Source: Streptomyces pactum (GTDB lineage: Bacteria; Actinomycetota; Actinomycetes; Streptomycetales; Streptomycetaceae). Taken from it: a DNA stretch of 64,000 nucleotides. The notes under the pieces are model-generated. The model had not been told where the DNA came from, searched no databases, and saw only the letters and a list, made by a program, of their open reading frames with translations. Both the position numbers and the translations under genes were made by a program. Below are positions 19,038-27,277 of the stretch, in pieces. The stretch is from NCBI RefSeq assembly GCF_016031615.1, contig NZ_JACYXC010000001.1, forward strand, positions 5,022,001-5,086,000, given 5' to 3'. Position 1 is the stretch's first letter. Every line of letters begins with the position of its first letter.

Positions 19038-19043
19038 TAGGCT
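19038..19043 (+). promoter_or_regulatory. -10 element TAGGCT of the M20 peptidase gene, leaderless
   Basis: TAGGCT ends 7 nt before ATG 19051, with no ribosome-binding site between. Confidence 0.55.
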
Positions 19044-19050
19044 CGGACGC

Positions 19051-20466
19051 ATGAGCAACGCCCCGGACACCGTCGTCCGCGCCTTTGTCGAGGACCACCG
19101 CGACGCCTTCCTCCACGACCTCGCCGAGTGGCTGCGCATCCCGTCCGTGTCGGCCGATCCCGGCCGCGCCGACGACGTGCGGCGCAGCGCCCGCTGGCTG
19201 GCCGACAAGCTGGCGGCGACCGGCTTCCCGACCGTCGAGGTCTGGGAGACGCCCGGCGCGCCGGCGGTCTTCGCGGAGTGGCCGTCCGGGGACCCGCAGG
19301 CGCCGACCGTGCTGGTGTACGGACACCACGACGTCCAGCCCGCCGCCCGTGAGGACGGCTGGCACACCGACCCCTTCGAGCCCGTGGTGACCGACGGCAG
19401 GATGTACGCGCGGGGCGCGGCCGACGACAAGGGCCAGGTGTTCTTCCACACCCTCGGTATACGGGCGCACCTCGCCGCCACCGGCCGTACCGCGCCCGCG
19501 GTCAACCTCAAGCTGCTGATCGAGGGCGAGGAGGAGTCCGGCTCCCCGAACTTCCCCGGCCTCGTCCGCGCCCGCGCCGAGCGACTGGCCTGCGACGCGG
19601 TGATCGTCTCGGACACCGGTATGTGGTCGGAGGACACCCCGACCGTGTGCACCGGGATGCGCGGGCTCACCGACTGCCAGATCGACCTGTACGGCCCCGA
19701 CCAGGACATCCACTCCGGCTCGTTCGGCGGCGCGGTGCCCAATCCGGCGCTGGAGGCGGCCCGGCTCGCCGCCGCCCTGCACGACGCCGACCGCCGGGTC
19801 GCGATCCCCGGCTTCTACGACGGAGTGGTCGAGCTCACCGACGAGGAACGCGAACTCCTCGCCGAGCTCCCCTTCGACGAGGCCCGCTGGCTGCGCACCG
19901 CGCACTCCCACGCCACCCTCGGCGAGGCCGGGCACACCACCCTGGAGCGCGTCTGGGCGCGCCCCACCGCCGAGGTCAACGGCATCAGCGGCGGCTACCA
20001 GGGCCCCGGCGGCAAGACCATCGTCCCCTCCCGCGCCCAGCTGAAGCTCTCCTTCCGGCTGGTGGCGGGACAGGACGCGGACGCGGTCCAGAAGGCGGTG
20101 ACCGCCTGGGTAGCCGACCGCCTGCCGGCCGGTGTCCGGCACGAGATCACCTTCTGGGGCGCCACCCGTCCCTGCCTCACCCCGCTGGACCACCCGGCGC
20201 TGCAGTCGGTGGTCCGCGCCATGGGCCGGGCCTTCGGGCAGCGCGTCCGCTTCACCCGCGAGGGCGGCTCCGGGCCGGCCGCGGACCTCCAGGACGTGCT
20301 CGGGGTCCCGGTGCTCTTCCTGGGCATCTCGGTGCCGTCCGACGGCTGGCACGCACCGAACGAGAAGGTCGAGCTGGACCTGCTGATGAAGGGCGTGGAG
20401 ACGGCCGCCTACCTCTGGGACGACCTGGCACGGCACTGGCGCCCCGCCGCCGCGCCGGACGCCTGA
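19051..20466 (+). CDS. M20-family dipeptidase/metallopeptidase
   Basis: 471 residues, the usual length of M20 peptidases of the CNDP type. Metal-binding and catalytic signatures: VYGHHDVQPA with the first metal His and the catalytic Asp, RGAADDKGQ with the bridging Asp, IEGEEESGS with the catalytic Glu-Glu, and a C-terminal His in a WHAPNE context. A dimerisation (lid) domain lies in the middle. It should hydrolyse short peptides or N-acylated amino acids in the cytosol using two zinc or manganese ions; the substrate is not predictable. ATG 19051 is set by the leaderless promoter. Start and stop are isolated from neighbours; a GC-rich stem-loop (20521-20546) separates it from nudC. Confidence 0.92.
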   Translation: MSNAPDTVVRAFVEDHRDAFLHDLAEWLRIPSVSADPGRADDVRRSARWLADKLAATGFPTVEVWETPGAPAVFAEWPSGDPQAPTVLVYGHHDVQPAAREDGWHTDPFEPVVTDGRMYARGAADDKGQVFFHTLGIRAHLAATGRTAPAVNLKLLIEGEEESGSPNFPGLVRARAERLACDAVIVSDTGMWSEDTPTVCTGMRGLTDCQIDLYGPDQDIHSGSFGGAVPNPALEAARLAAALHDADRRVAIPGFYDGVVELTDEERELLAELPFDEARWLRTAHSHATLGEAGHTTLERVWARPTAEVNGISGGYQGPGGKTIVPSRAQLKLSFRLVAGQDADAVQKAVTAWVADRLPAGVRHEITFWGATRPCLTPLDHPALQSVVRAMGRAFGQRVRFTREGGSGPAADLQDVLGVPVLFLGISVPSDGWHAPNEKVELDLLMKGVETAAYLWDDLARHWRPAAAPDA

Positions 20467-20599
20467 CCGGCACCGCCCGCCGCCCCGGCGGAACAGCCGG
20501 CGAAGAACACCGCCCCGGGTGCGGCCGGACCGTACGGCCCGGCCGCAGCACCGGGCACCCGAAGAGCGAGCCACAGCCGTGGGGGAGTTGGAAGCAACC

Positions 20600-21535
20600 G
20601 TGACCACCTGGACCGAACGCACCACCGCCGTACCGATCGCGCTGACCGGCGACAGCGGGATCGACCGTGCCGCCCACCACCGCCTGGACGAGCCGTGGCT
20701 GGCCGCGGCGTGGAGCCACCCCACCACCCGCGTCTTCGTGGTCTCCGGCGGGCAGGCACTCGTGGACGACACCCCCGACGGGCGTACCGAACTCGTCATG
20801 ACCCCGGCTTTCGAGGCGCCCCCCACCGAGACGCACCGCTACTTCCTCGGCACGGACGCCGACGGGGTGCGGTACTTCGCCCTGCAGAAGGACGCCCTGC
20901 CGGGCCGGATCGACCAGTCGGCCCGCCCGGCCGGCCTGCGGGAGGCCGGCGCGCTGCTGTCGGCCCGGGACGCGGCGCTGATGGCGCACGCCGTGGCGCT
21001 GGAGAACTGGCAGCGGATGCACCGCTTCTGCTCCCGCTGCGGGGAGCGCACCGTGATCGCGGCCGCCGGGCACATCCGCCGCTGCCCCGCCTGCGGCGCG
21101 GAGCACTACCCGCGCACCGACCCGGCGGTGATCATGCTGGTCACCGACGACCAGGACCGTGCGCTGCTGGGCCGCCAGGTGCACTGGCCGGAGGGCCGCT
21201 TCTCCACCCTGGCCGGGTTCGTGGAGCCGGGGGAGTCGATCGAGCAGGCCGTGGTCCGCGAGGTGGCGGAGGAGGCCGGCGTGGTGGTCGCGGAGGTGGA
21301 GTACGTCGCCAGCCAGCCGTGGCCGTTCCCCTCCAGCCTGATGCTCGGCTTCATGGCCCGGGCCGGCTCCTCGGAGATCCAGGTGGACGGCGAGGAGATC
21401 CACGAGGCGCGCTGGTTCTCCCGGGAGGACCTGCGGACCGCGTTCGCCACCGGCGAGGTGCTGCCGCCCTCGGGGATCTCGATCGCGGCCCGGCTCATCG
21501 AACGCTGGTACGGGGAGCCGCTGCCGCAGGGCTGA
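20600..21535 (+). CDS. nudC: NAD(+)/NADH diphosphatase, NudC type
   Basis: 311 residues. NudC enzymes hydrolyse NAD(H), and remove NAD caps from RNA, giving NMN(H) and AMP. Seen here: an N-terminal domain, a four-cysteine zinc ribbon (CSRCG and CPACG, about 142-162), the Nudix box GFVEPGESIEQAVVREVAEE (about 206-225) and the NudC signature SQPWPFPSSLM directly after it. GTG 20600 has GGAAG 5 nt upstream and gives MTTWTERTTA. In M. tuberculosis nudC also lies beside mycoredoxin and uvrD2, as here. Confidence 0.95.
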   Translation: MTTWTERTTAVPIALTGDSGIDRAAHHRLDEPWLAAAWSHPTTRVFVVSGGQALVDDTPDGRTELVMTPAFEAPPTETHRYFLGTDADGVRYFALQKDALPGRIDQSARPAGLREAGALLSARDAALMAHAVALENWQRMHRFCSRCGERTVIAAAGHIRRCPACGAEHYPRTDPAVIMLVTDDQDRALLGRQVHWPEGRFSTLAGFVEPGESIEQAVVREVAEEAGVVVAEVEYVASQPWPFPSSLMLGFMARAGSSEIQVDGEEIHEARWFSREDLRTAFATGEVLPPSGISIAARLIERWYGEPLPQG

Positions 21536-22219
21536 ACCCGCGGCGCCGAACCCGCCGGTCCGCGGAGCGCGTGACGTCCGCCCCGCCCCACGGGCCCGCC
21601 TCGGGCCCGTGGGATCCCGACGCGCGACCCCCGGGCCGTGGCGCCCGACGGTGTTCCGGCGGTACGGCCCGGGGGCCGGCGCACTCGCTCACCGCGCCGG
21701 GCCCCCGCGCATCCGCGCGGCGGGTACCGCGCGTGCGGCGGCACTCCGCGGTCCGTGTACCGGGGCCCGCGTCTGCACGCGGCGGTGCACCGCCGCGGAC
21801 GACATCCGGCGCCCGTTGTGCGGCTGTGGGCCGCCGACGGGTCTCCGCGCCTGCCGCGCGACACGTCACCCGCCTGCGCGCGCGACGTCGTCCGCCTCCG
21901 CGGGGCACGCGATGCCGGCGGGGGCGGGCCTGACGTGCCCTCGCACCCGTACACCGACACGGGGGGCCAGGGCACCGCACCCGCACCCGTACGCAGAGGT
22001 GCCCGCCGAGGATGCGGAGCGGGGGTGGACCGGACCACGCGCGGCCGCCCGGGTACGCGGCGGCGCCTTCCGCCGCCGCACAGGCGCCACCGGGAAGCCC
22101 GCCCGGCCGCCCGGTACGCACCTCACGCCCCCGGCTGGCCCGGGGCCGCCGGACCCGTCCGGTACGCCGCCGCCCGGTCACGCCGGGGCGGCGTGCCGGG
22201 CGGGCGGCGCGGACCGAGG
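21536..22219. other. Gene-free stretch between convergent nudC and mycoredoxin genes
   Basis: About 680 bp, GC-rich. Open frames exist on both strands but are Arg/Pro/Gly-rich and lack domains. I see no clear terminator or repeat. Confidence 0.5.
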
Positions 22220-22471
22220 TCAGACGCCGGAGACGCCGATCTTGGCCTTGACCTGCGCGAGCGAGGGGTTGGTCAGCGTGGAGCCGTCCTCGAACAGCAC
22301 GGTCGGTACGGTCTGGTTGCCGCCGTTCGCCTTCTCCACGAAGGCCGCCGACTCGGGGTCCTCCTCGATGTTGACCTCGACGTAGGCGATGCCCTCACGG
22401 TCCATCTGGCTCTTCAGCCGGCGGCAGTAGCCGCACCAGGTGGTGCTGTACATCGTCACAGTGCCCGGCAT
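22220..22471 (-). CDS. mrx1: Mycoredoxin 1 (glutaredoxin-like, CGYC active site)
   Basis: 83 residues, a complete glutaredoxin fold. Active site WCGYC at residues 12-16, the cis-proline motif TVPTV (54-58) and the following Gly region are all present. Mycoredoxins reduce mixed disulfides between proteins and mycothiol, the low-molecular-weight thiol of actinobacteria, so this is a cytosolic thiol-repair enzyme. ATG 22471 has AAGGAG about 10 nt upstream. The gene is read from an exact sigmaR-type promoter about 55 nt upstream and is divergent from uvrD2. The same neighbours are found in mycobacteria. Confidence 0.95.
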   Translation of the reverse strand: MPGTVTMYSTTWCGYCRRLKSQMDREGIAYVEVNIEEDPESAAFVEKANGGNQTVPTVLFEDGSTLTNPSLAQVKAKIGVSGV

Positions 22472-22525
22472 GGGTCCTCGGCTCCTTCGGTCAGGGGCGC
22501 CTCTCGGCGTGCGTTCCGCTCCTGC

Positions 22526-22551
22526 AACGTGCACACGCCGGCCGGCATTCC
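22526..22551 (-). promoter_or_regulatory. sigmaR-type promoter of mycoredoxin (GGAAT-N18-GTT)
   Basis: On the minus strand GGAAT (22551-22547) and GTT (22528-22526) are exactly 18 nt apart. The leader would be about 45 nt. The fit is as good as at moeZ and sigR. Confidence 0.85.
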
Positions 22552-22903
22552 CGCCGGAACCCGCCCGCGTCCCGGTCCGCCGTTCCAGGCCCCCGCCCGG
22601 GCCCGCCCCTCCGCGAGGCCTCCGCCCCGGCCCGCCCTCCCTCCTCAATCCCGGCACCGGCCCTCCCAGGCCCCGTCCCCGTCCACCCTCGTCCGGCCTG
22701 CGTCCCCGCCCGCCCGGCACCGCGCGCCACCGTCCTCCGAGGCGTCATCCGGCCGGCGCCGTCCGACCCCGCCACCTGGAACCCCCGCCGGCCGCCCATC
22801 CCCGGGCCGGCCCCGGCACCTGAGCCCCCGGTCGGGGCCGGCAGAATCGGGCGAAAGCGGGCAGAAGCGGCGCGGGGGCGGTCGCGCGGGGCCGGCCGGA
22901 GCC

Positions 22904-22912
22904 TGTGGACAA
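22904..22912 (-). promoter_or_regulatory. Single DnaA-box-like 9-mer upstream of uvrD2
   Basis: TGTGGACAA here is the complement of TTGTCCACA, a perfect Streptomyces-type DnaA box, 40 nt before the uvrD2 start. There is only one copy, so DnaA control of uvrD2 is speculative. Confidence 0.3.
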
Positions 22913-22951
22913 CGCGAACCGTCTCCGCCACGGACCTGGCAGCATGGCGGG

Positions 22952-25195
22952 GTGACAGCAGCAACGCCCCCCACCCTGTTCCCCCGGGTATCCGCGCCGA
23001 GCGAGTACGCGGAGCCGCCGCGCGACGCCGACGCGGTGCTCGAAGGGCTCGACCCCGAGCAGCGTGAGGTGGCCCTGGCGCTGCACGGGCCGGTGTGCGT
23101 GCTGGCCGGCGCGGGCACCGGCAAGACCCGGGCCATCACCCACCGGATCGCCTACGGCGTCCGTGCGGGCATCCTGCAGCCCGCCAGCGTCCTCGCCGTC
23201 ACCTTCACCAACCGCGCCGCCGGGGAGATGCGCGGCCGGCTGCGGCAGCTGGGTGCCGGGGGCGTCCAGGCCCGTACCTTCCACTCCGCCGCGCTCCGCC
23301 AGCTCCAGTACTTCTGGCCCCGGGCGATCGGCGGCGAGGTGCCGCGGCTGGTGGAGCGGAAGGTGCAGCTGGTCGCCGAGGCCGCCGCGCGCTGCCGGGT
23401 CCGGCTGGACCGCAACGAGCTGCGCGACGTCACCGGGGAGATCGAGTGGTCCAAGGTCACTCAGACGGTCCCCGAGGAGTACCCGGTCGCCGCCGCCCGG
23501 GCCGGACGCCAGCCGCCCCGCGACGCGGCCGAGATCGCCCGGATCTACGCGGGGTACGAGGAACTCAAGCGCGACCGCGGGGTGATCGACTTCGAGGACG
23601 TGCTGCTGCTCGCCGTCGGTGTGCTCCAGGACCGTGCCGACATCGCCGACCAGGTGCGCGCCCAGTACCAGCACTTCGTGGTCGACGAGTACCAGGACGT
23701 CAGCCCCCTCCAGCAGCGGCTGCTGGACCTGTGGCTGGGAGACCGGGACAGCCTGTGCGTGGTCGGTGACGCCAGCCAGACGATCTACTCCTTCACCGGC
23801 GCCACCCCGGACCACCTGCTCGACTTCCGGGCCCGTCACCCCGGTGCGACCGTGATCCGGCTGATCCGTGACTACCGCTCCACCCCCCAGGTGGTGCACC
23901 TGGCCAACGGGCTGCTCGCCCAGGCCCGGGGCCGCGCCGCCGAGCACCGGCTGGAGCTGGTCTCGCAGCGGCCGGCGGGCCCGGAGCCGGTGTACGCCGA
24001 GTACGCCGACGAGCCCGCCGAGGCCGAGGGCACCGCCCGGCGCATCCGGGAGCTCCTCGACTCCGGGGTGCGGGCCGCCGAGATCGCCGTCCTGTACCGG
24101 GTCAACGCCCAGTCCGAGCTGTACGAGCAGGCGCTCGCCGACGCCGGGGTGCCCTACCAGCTCCGCGGCGCCGAGCGGTTCTTCGAACGGCCCGAGGTGC
24201 GTGAGGCGGGTCTGCTGCTGCGCGGTGCCGCCCTGGCGAACCGGGTGGGCACCCAGCCGGCCGGCGGGGCCACCGCGGCGGACGACGGCGACCTGCCCTC
24301 CCAGGTACGGGCGGTGCTCTCCAGCCGCGGCTGGACCCCCGAACCCCCGGCCGGCTCCGGCGCGGTGCGGGACCGCTGGGAGTCGCTGGCGGCGCTGGTA
24401 CGGCTCGCCGAGGACTTCGCCCGCGCCCGGCCGGACGCGGGCCTGGCGGACCTGGTCGCGGAACTGGACGAGCGGGCCGCCGCCCAGCACGCGCCCACCG
24501 TCGAGGGGGTCACCCTCGCCTCCCTGCACGCCGCCAAGGGGCTGGAGTGGGACGCGGTGTTCCTGGTCGGACTCACCGAGGGCATGATGCCGATCACCTA
24601 CGCCCGGACCGACGAGCAGATCGAGGAGGAACGCAGACTGCTCTACGTCGGTGTCACCCGGGCCCGCCGGCACCTCGGCCTGTCCTGGGCGCTGGCCCGG
24701 TCCCCCGGCGGGCGCACCGGCCGCCGGCCCAGCCGGTTCCTGAACGGGCTGCGGCCCGGTTCCTCGGCGCCCGGTGGTGGCCGGCCCGCCGTCACCGGTG
24801 CCGGCCACGGCGCCGGGGTCGAGCGCGGGACGGCGCCCCGGCGCGGGCGGCGCGCCCCGGTCCGCTGCCGGGTCTGCGGCCGGACCCTCACCGACGCGGG
24901 CGAGATCAAGCTGATGCGCTGCGAGGACTGCCCCTCGGAGCTGGACGAGGCGCTGTACGAACGGCTTCGGGAGTGGCGGGCCGACCGCGCCCGGGAACTC
25001 GGCCAGCCGGCTTATTGCGTGTTCACCGACAAAACTCTCCTCGCCATCGCCGAGGCGGTCCCGGGAACCGAACCGGAGCTGGCCCGCATCTCAGGAGTGG
25101 GACGCCGGAAAGTGGCCGCATACGGTGCTGATGTGCTGGCACTGTGTGCCGGCGAGGAGCCCGGACACGACCCGGAAAACTCGTCGAGAAAATAG
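22952..25195 (+). CDS. uvrD2: UvrD2 helicase with tetracysteine motif and HRDC domain
   Basis: 747 residues. Superfamily 1 3'-5' DNA helicase. Walker A GAGTGKT at about residue 53-59, TFTNRAAGEM, DEYQD at about 248, GDASQTIYSF, HAAKGLEWD and VGVTRAR. The C-terminus carries two CxxC pairs (CRVCG about 638, CEDC about 657), the cysteine motif that defines UvrD2, followed by an HRDC domain (about 680-735). In mycobacteria UvrD2 is essential, although its helicase activity is reported to be dispensable. GTG 22952 is chosen as the first start before the conserved region (MTAATPPTLFPRV); there is no strong Shine-Dalgarno. The stop overlaps the wblC promoter region. Confidence 0.95.
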   Translation: MTAATPPTLFPRVSAPSEYAEPPRDADAVLEGLDPEQREVALALHGPVCVLAGAGTGKTRAITHRIAYGVRAGILQPASVLAVTFTNRAAGEMRGRLRQLGAGGVQARTFHSAALRQLQYFWPRAIGGEVPRLVERKVQLVAEAAARCRVRLDRNELRDVTGEIEWSKVTQTVPEEYPVAAARAGRQPPRDAAEIARIYAGYEELKRDRGVIDFEDVLLLAVGVLQDRADIADQVRAQYQHFVVDEYQDVSPLQQRLLDLWLGDRDSLCVVGDASQTIYSFTGATPDHLLDFRARHPGATVIRLIRDYRSTPQVVHLANGLLAQARGRAAEHRLELVSQRPAGPEPVYAEYADEPAEAEGTARRIRELLDSGVRAAEIAVLYRVNAQSELYEQALADAGVPYQLRGAERFFERPEVREAGLLLRGAALANRVGTQPAGGATAADDGDLPSQVRAVLSSRGWTPEPPAGSGAVRDRWESLAALVRLAEDFARARPDAGLADLVAELDERAAAQHAPTVEGVTLASLHAAKGLEWDAVFLVGLTEGMMPITYARTDEQIEEERRLLYVGVTRARRHLGLSWALARSPGGRTGRRPSRFLNGLRPGSSAPGGGRPAVTGAGHGAGVERGTAPRRGRRAPVRCRVCGRTLTDAGEIKLMRCEDCPSELDEALYERLREWRADRARELGQPAYCVFTDKTLLAIAEAVPGTEPELARISGVGRRKVAAYGADVLALCAGEEPGHDPENSSRK

Positions 25196-25226
25196 TTTGC
25201 GCGCGCGGAGCGCATACCCATAGCCT
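25188..25226 (+). promoter_or_regulatory. Candidate wblC promoter with AT-rich box upstream of -35
   Basis: An AT-rich run AAAATAGT directly precedes TTGCGC (25197-25202), and TAGCCT follows 18 nt later (25221-25226). WhiB7/WblC-dependent promoters are known for an AT-rich patch just upstream of a weak -35, bound by the AT-hook, so this looks autoregulated. It overlaps the uvrD2 stop and gives a leader of about 495 nt. Confidence 0.6.
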
Positions 25227-25344
25227 TCCGAGCACGGAGACAACGGGCCTTCCGAGATCCGCTCGATCCGTGTTGTACTGCATACCTATACCTGTGGACT
25301 GGTCCCGGCCGGTCCCCCGAGACGCCGAAAGGAGGCGGATTCCC

Positions 25345-25614
25345 GTGAGCATCATCACCACCACCACGATCAAAATGACCGATCACCCGGTCATGTCTGC
25401 CTGCCTGCTCGGCTTCTCCTCGCGTCTCCGGGGCACCGGTCTGTCCGGCGCCGTGGAAACGCTCGCCGGCGAGCGACCGACCCAGGCACCTGCGGTAGCG
25501 GCAGCGGCGATGGCCTATGCCTTCGCGGCGGCGACCAATGGTGCCGGATCCATCGAGCAGCAGCGTCACCTGTGGGCCTTCCGTGGGCTCGAACCCTGGA
25601 GTCATCCAGCCTGA
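25345..25614 (+). CDS. Upstream ORF in the wblC leader (89 residues)
   Basis: GTG 25345 follows a strong AAAGGAGG sequence (9 nt spacing), much better than the signal of wblC itself. The product starts MSIITTTTIKMTDHP and has an Ala-rich middle; I recognise no domain. Its TGA (25612-25614) lies inside a hairpin (25610-25626) just before an intrinsic terminator and 114 nt before wblC. Upstream ORFs that couple translation to transcription are known for whiB7/wblC genes, so the likely job is to sense ribosome stalling by antibiotics and not to make a functional peptide. A real small protein cannot be excluded. Confidence 0.75.
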   Translation: MSIITTTTIKMTDHPVMSACLLGFSSRLRGTGLSGAVETLAGERPTQAPAVAAAAMAYAFAAATNGAGSIEQQRHLWAFRGLEPWSHPA

Positions 25615-25676
25615 TCACCGATCAGGTCGGCACCTTCAGGGGCCGCGGAACCCACACCGGGATCCGCGGCCCTTTT
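25596..25676 (+). promoter_or_regulatory. wblC attenuator: two hairpins and an intrinsic terminator
   Basis: Three stem-loops in tandem: CTGGA/TCCAG (25596-25609), CCTGATC/GATCAGG (25610-25626, containing the upstream ORF stop) and a 10-bp GC stem 25640-25649/25663-25672 followed by TTTT (25673-25676). The terminator loop contains CCCACA, complementary to TGTGGG at 25571-25576 within the upstream ORF, so a competing antiterminator pairing is possible. Confidence 0.75.
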
Positions 25677-25728
25677 GATTTGTGAAAAACCGGCCACCAG
25701 CCGGAACGAGAGACGAGGAACACACACC

Positions 25729-26088
25729 GTGCAACTCAAGGCACACGCCCCGTCCGTGACCGACCTGCAGCCCCCGCCCGACTCCTCGGAGGACTCCTTG
25801 AACGCCCCGCTCGCCCTGACCGACCTCGACGACGCCATCGAGAACCTCGGCACGGCCGTACCCTGCCGCTCCTACGACCCCGAGGTCTTCTTCGCCGAGT
25901 CGCCGGAGGACGTCGAGTACGCCAAGTCCCTGTGCCGCACCTGTCCGCTCCGGGAGGCGTGCCTGGCCGGCGCCAAGGACCGCCGTGAGCCGTGGGGCGT
26001 CTGGGGCGGCGAACTGTTCGTCCAGGGTGTCGTGGTGGCCCGCAAGCGGCCCCGTGGCCGCCCGCGCAAGAACCCGGTCGCGGCATGA
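25729..26088 (+). CDS. wblC: WblC/WhiB7-family antibiotic-resistance regulator
   Basis: 119 residues. Iron-sulfur transcription factor that works with the principal sigma factor to switch on intrinsic antibiotic-resistance genes. Four cluster cysteines Cys46, Cys69, Cys72 and Cys78 (C-x22-CxxC-x5-C), the turn GVWGGE at 90-95 and the C-terminal AT-hook RKRPRGRPRKNP at 105-116, diagnostic of the WhiB7 branch. GTG 25729 (MQLKAHAPSV) has GAGG about 10 nt upstream; starts further upstream would fall in the terminator. Expression is probably controlled by its own product at the promoter and by attenuation in the leader. The next small ORF overlaps its stop (ATGA). Confidence 0.97.
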   Translation: MQLKAHAPSVTDLQPPPDSSEDSLNAPLALTDLDDAIENLGTAVPCRSYDPEVFFAESPEDVEYAKSLCRTCPLREACLAGAKDRREPWGVWGGELFVQGVVVARKRPRGRPRKNPVAA

Positions 26089-26408
26089 TCACCGCCGGCA
26101 CCATCGACCGCCCAGCGACGCACGACCCCATGAAGCAGGACCCGACCATGACGCCGTCCACCGACGAACCCACCCCCCGCACGGAAGCCCGCAACACCGT
26201 GGGCGCGATCGCATCGCGCCAGAACAGGACCCGAGAAATGCAACTCATCCCAGAAGCCCTGGCCCGCGCGCATATGCGTGAACAACTGCGCGTGGCCGAG
26301 TCCCAACGCACGGCCGTCCGCCTCGCCGCCGCCCGGCGGATGCAGCGGCGTGCCGAGCGTGCCTCGCTGCGCGCCCGTCGCGCACTGGCCATGGCCGTCA
26401 TGCACTGA
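26085..26408 (+). CDS. Conserved small basic protein, translationally coupled to wblC
   Basis: 107 residues if started at ATG 26085, which overlaps the wblC stop as ATGA. Later in-frame starts at 26130, 26148 and 26238 are possible; the part I regard as conserved in streptomycetes is the C-terminal half, beginning around MQLIPEALARAHM, a helical Arg/Ala-rich segment. No known domain, signal peptide or membrane segment. Its position suggests co-expression with wblC during antibiotic stress. Function unknown. Confidence 0.65.
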   Translation: MITAGTIDRPATHDPMKQDPTMTPSTDEPTPRTEARNTVGAIASRQNRTREMQLIPEALARAHMREQLRVAESQRTAVRLAAARRMQRRAERASLRARRALAMAVMH

Positions 26409-26512
26409 CCCGGACGGCGCCCCCCGGCGCCGCCCCTCGGCCGGTGACCGGCGGGTGTTCCCTCCCCGCCGCCCGGCAGCGCGCCTCCCGGCCACCTGGT
26501 CGCGCGCCCGCA

Positions 26513-26562
26513 GCAACAGGCCGAAGGGCCGGTTCCCCGGAACCGGCCCTTCGGCCTGTTGC
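26513..26562. terminator. Very long perfect hairpin after the wblC operon
   Basis: A 24-bp perfect inverted repeat (26513-26536/26539-26562) with only two bases between the arms. Strong bidirectional terminator between wblC and the convergent ABC1-kinase gene. Confidence 0.85.
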
Positions 26563-27277
26563 GGGGCCGGGCCGTGACCGCAGCGGCTGCGGTCCGGACC
26601 GGGCGTGACCGGGTGGCCGGGTGGCGGTCCTCAGCGGGCGGTGACCGGCGCGCCGGGCCGGGACCGACCGGGGGAACGGAGAACACGGCTCGCCGAGGCA
26701 GGGCGCGCGGGACCGCCCCGGGAGCGGAGCCGGCCCGGCCAGCGACGAGGAAGCTCCCGTGCCGGTGGGGCGGGACGGCTGCCCCGGTGCCGGCGCGCGC
26801 TGCCGGGCCCCTGCGGCGCCCGGTCGCGGCGGTGCGGTGGGCGGGCCCGGCGGTGTGCTGCCCGGTCCCGGCGGGGCGGCTGCCCCGGCCCCGGCGCGCA
26901 ATGCCGGGCCCCTGCGGCGCTGCCCGGTCCCGGCGGTGCGGCGGGCGGTCCCGGCGGTGTGCTGCCCGGTCCCGGCGGTGCGGTGGAGGGAACCGCCGGG
27001 GTCAGCCGCCCCGGGGCCGCGGGTCCGCCGCGGTCCCGGCAGCTGGCCGCGGCGGCCGGCCCGGTCGTGAGCCGACGTGCCCGATCGCGGTCGTGAGTCG
27101 CGGCACCCGGCACGGTCGTGCGCCGCGGCACGCGGTCGCGGTCATGGGCCGGGTCACGGCGCCGGCCGTTTGCCGCGGGGTCGGCCGTTGCCATGAGAGC
27201 GGTCGTGGCCGTTGGTATCGGCCCCTGCCGTGGGATGGGTCGTGGCCGCGCGTCAGGTCCCTGGCCGCGGCACCCGG
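26563..27277. other. Gene-free G-rich stretch between convergent genes
   Basis: About 715 bp with no credible frame. It contains a tandem duplication of about 101 bp (26777-26980) and, near 27060-27160, repeated CGGTCGTGAG-like units. Confidence 0.55.
26777..26980. repeat. Tandem duplication of about 101 bp
   Basis: The blocks starting GGCTGCCCCGG at 26777 and 26878 run in parallel for about 100 bp with scattered substitutions and small indels, both ending in GTGTGCTGCCCGGTCCCGGCGG. Confidence 0.75.

Larger units (their letters stand above)
18058..19050. other. 1-kb gene-free stretch rich in short repeats, adnB to M20 peptidase
   Basis: It holds, in order, a strong terminator (18105-18145), an array of small inverted repeats with 18-bp period (18244-18404), a 7-bp tandem repeat (18534-18575), a 24-bp tandem repeat (18756-18827) and the leaderless promoter of the next gene. 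No frame shows a domain. A run of nine G lies near 18183. Confidence 0.7.
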
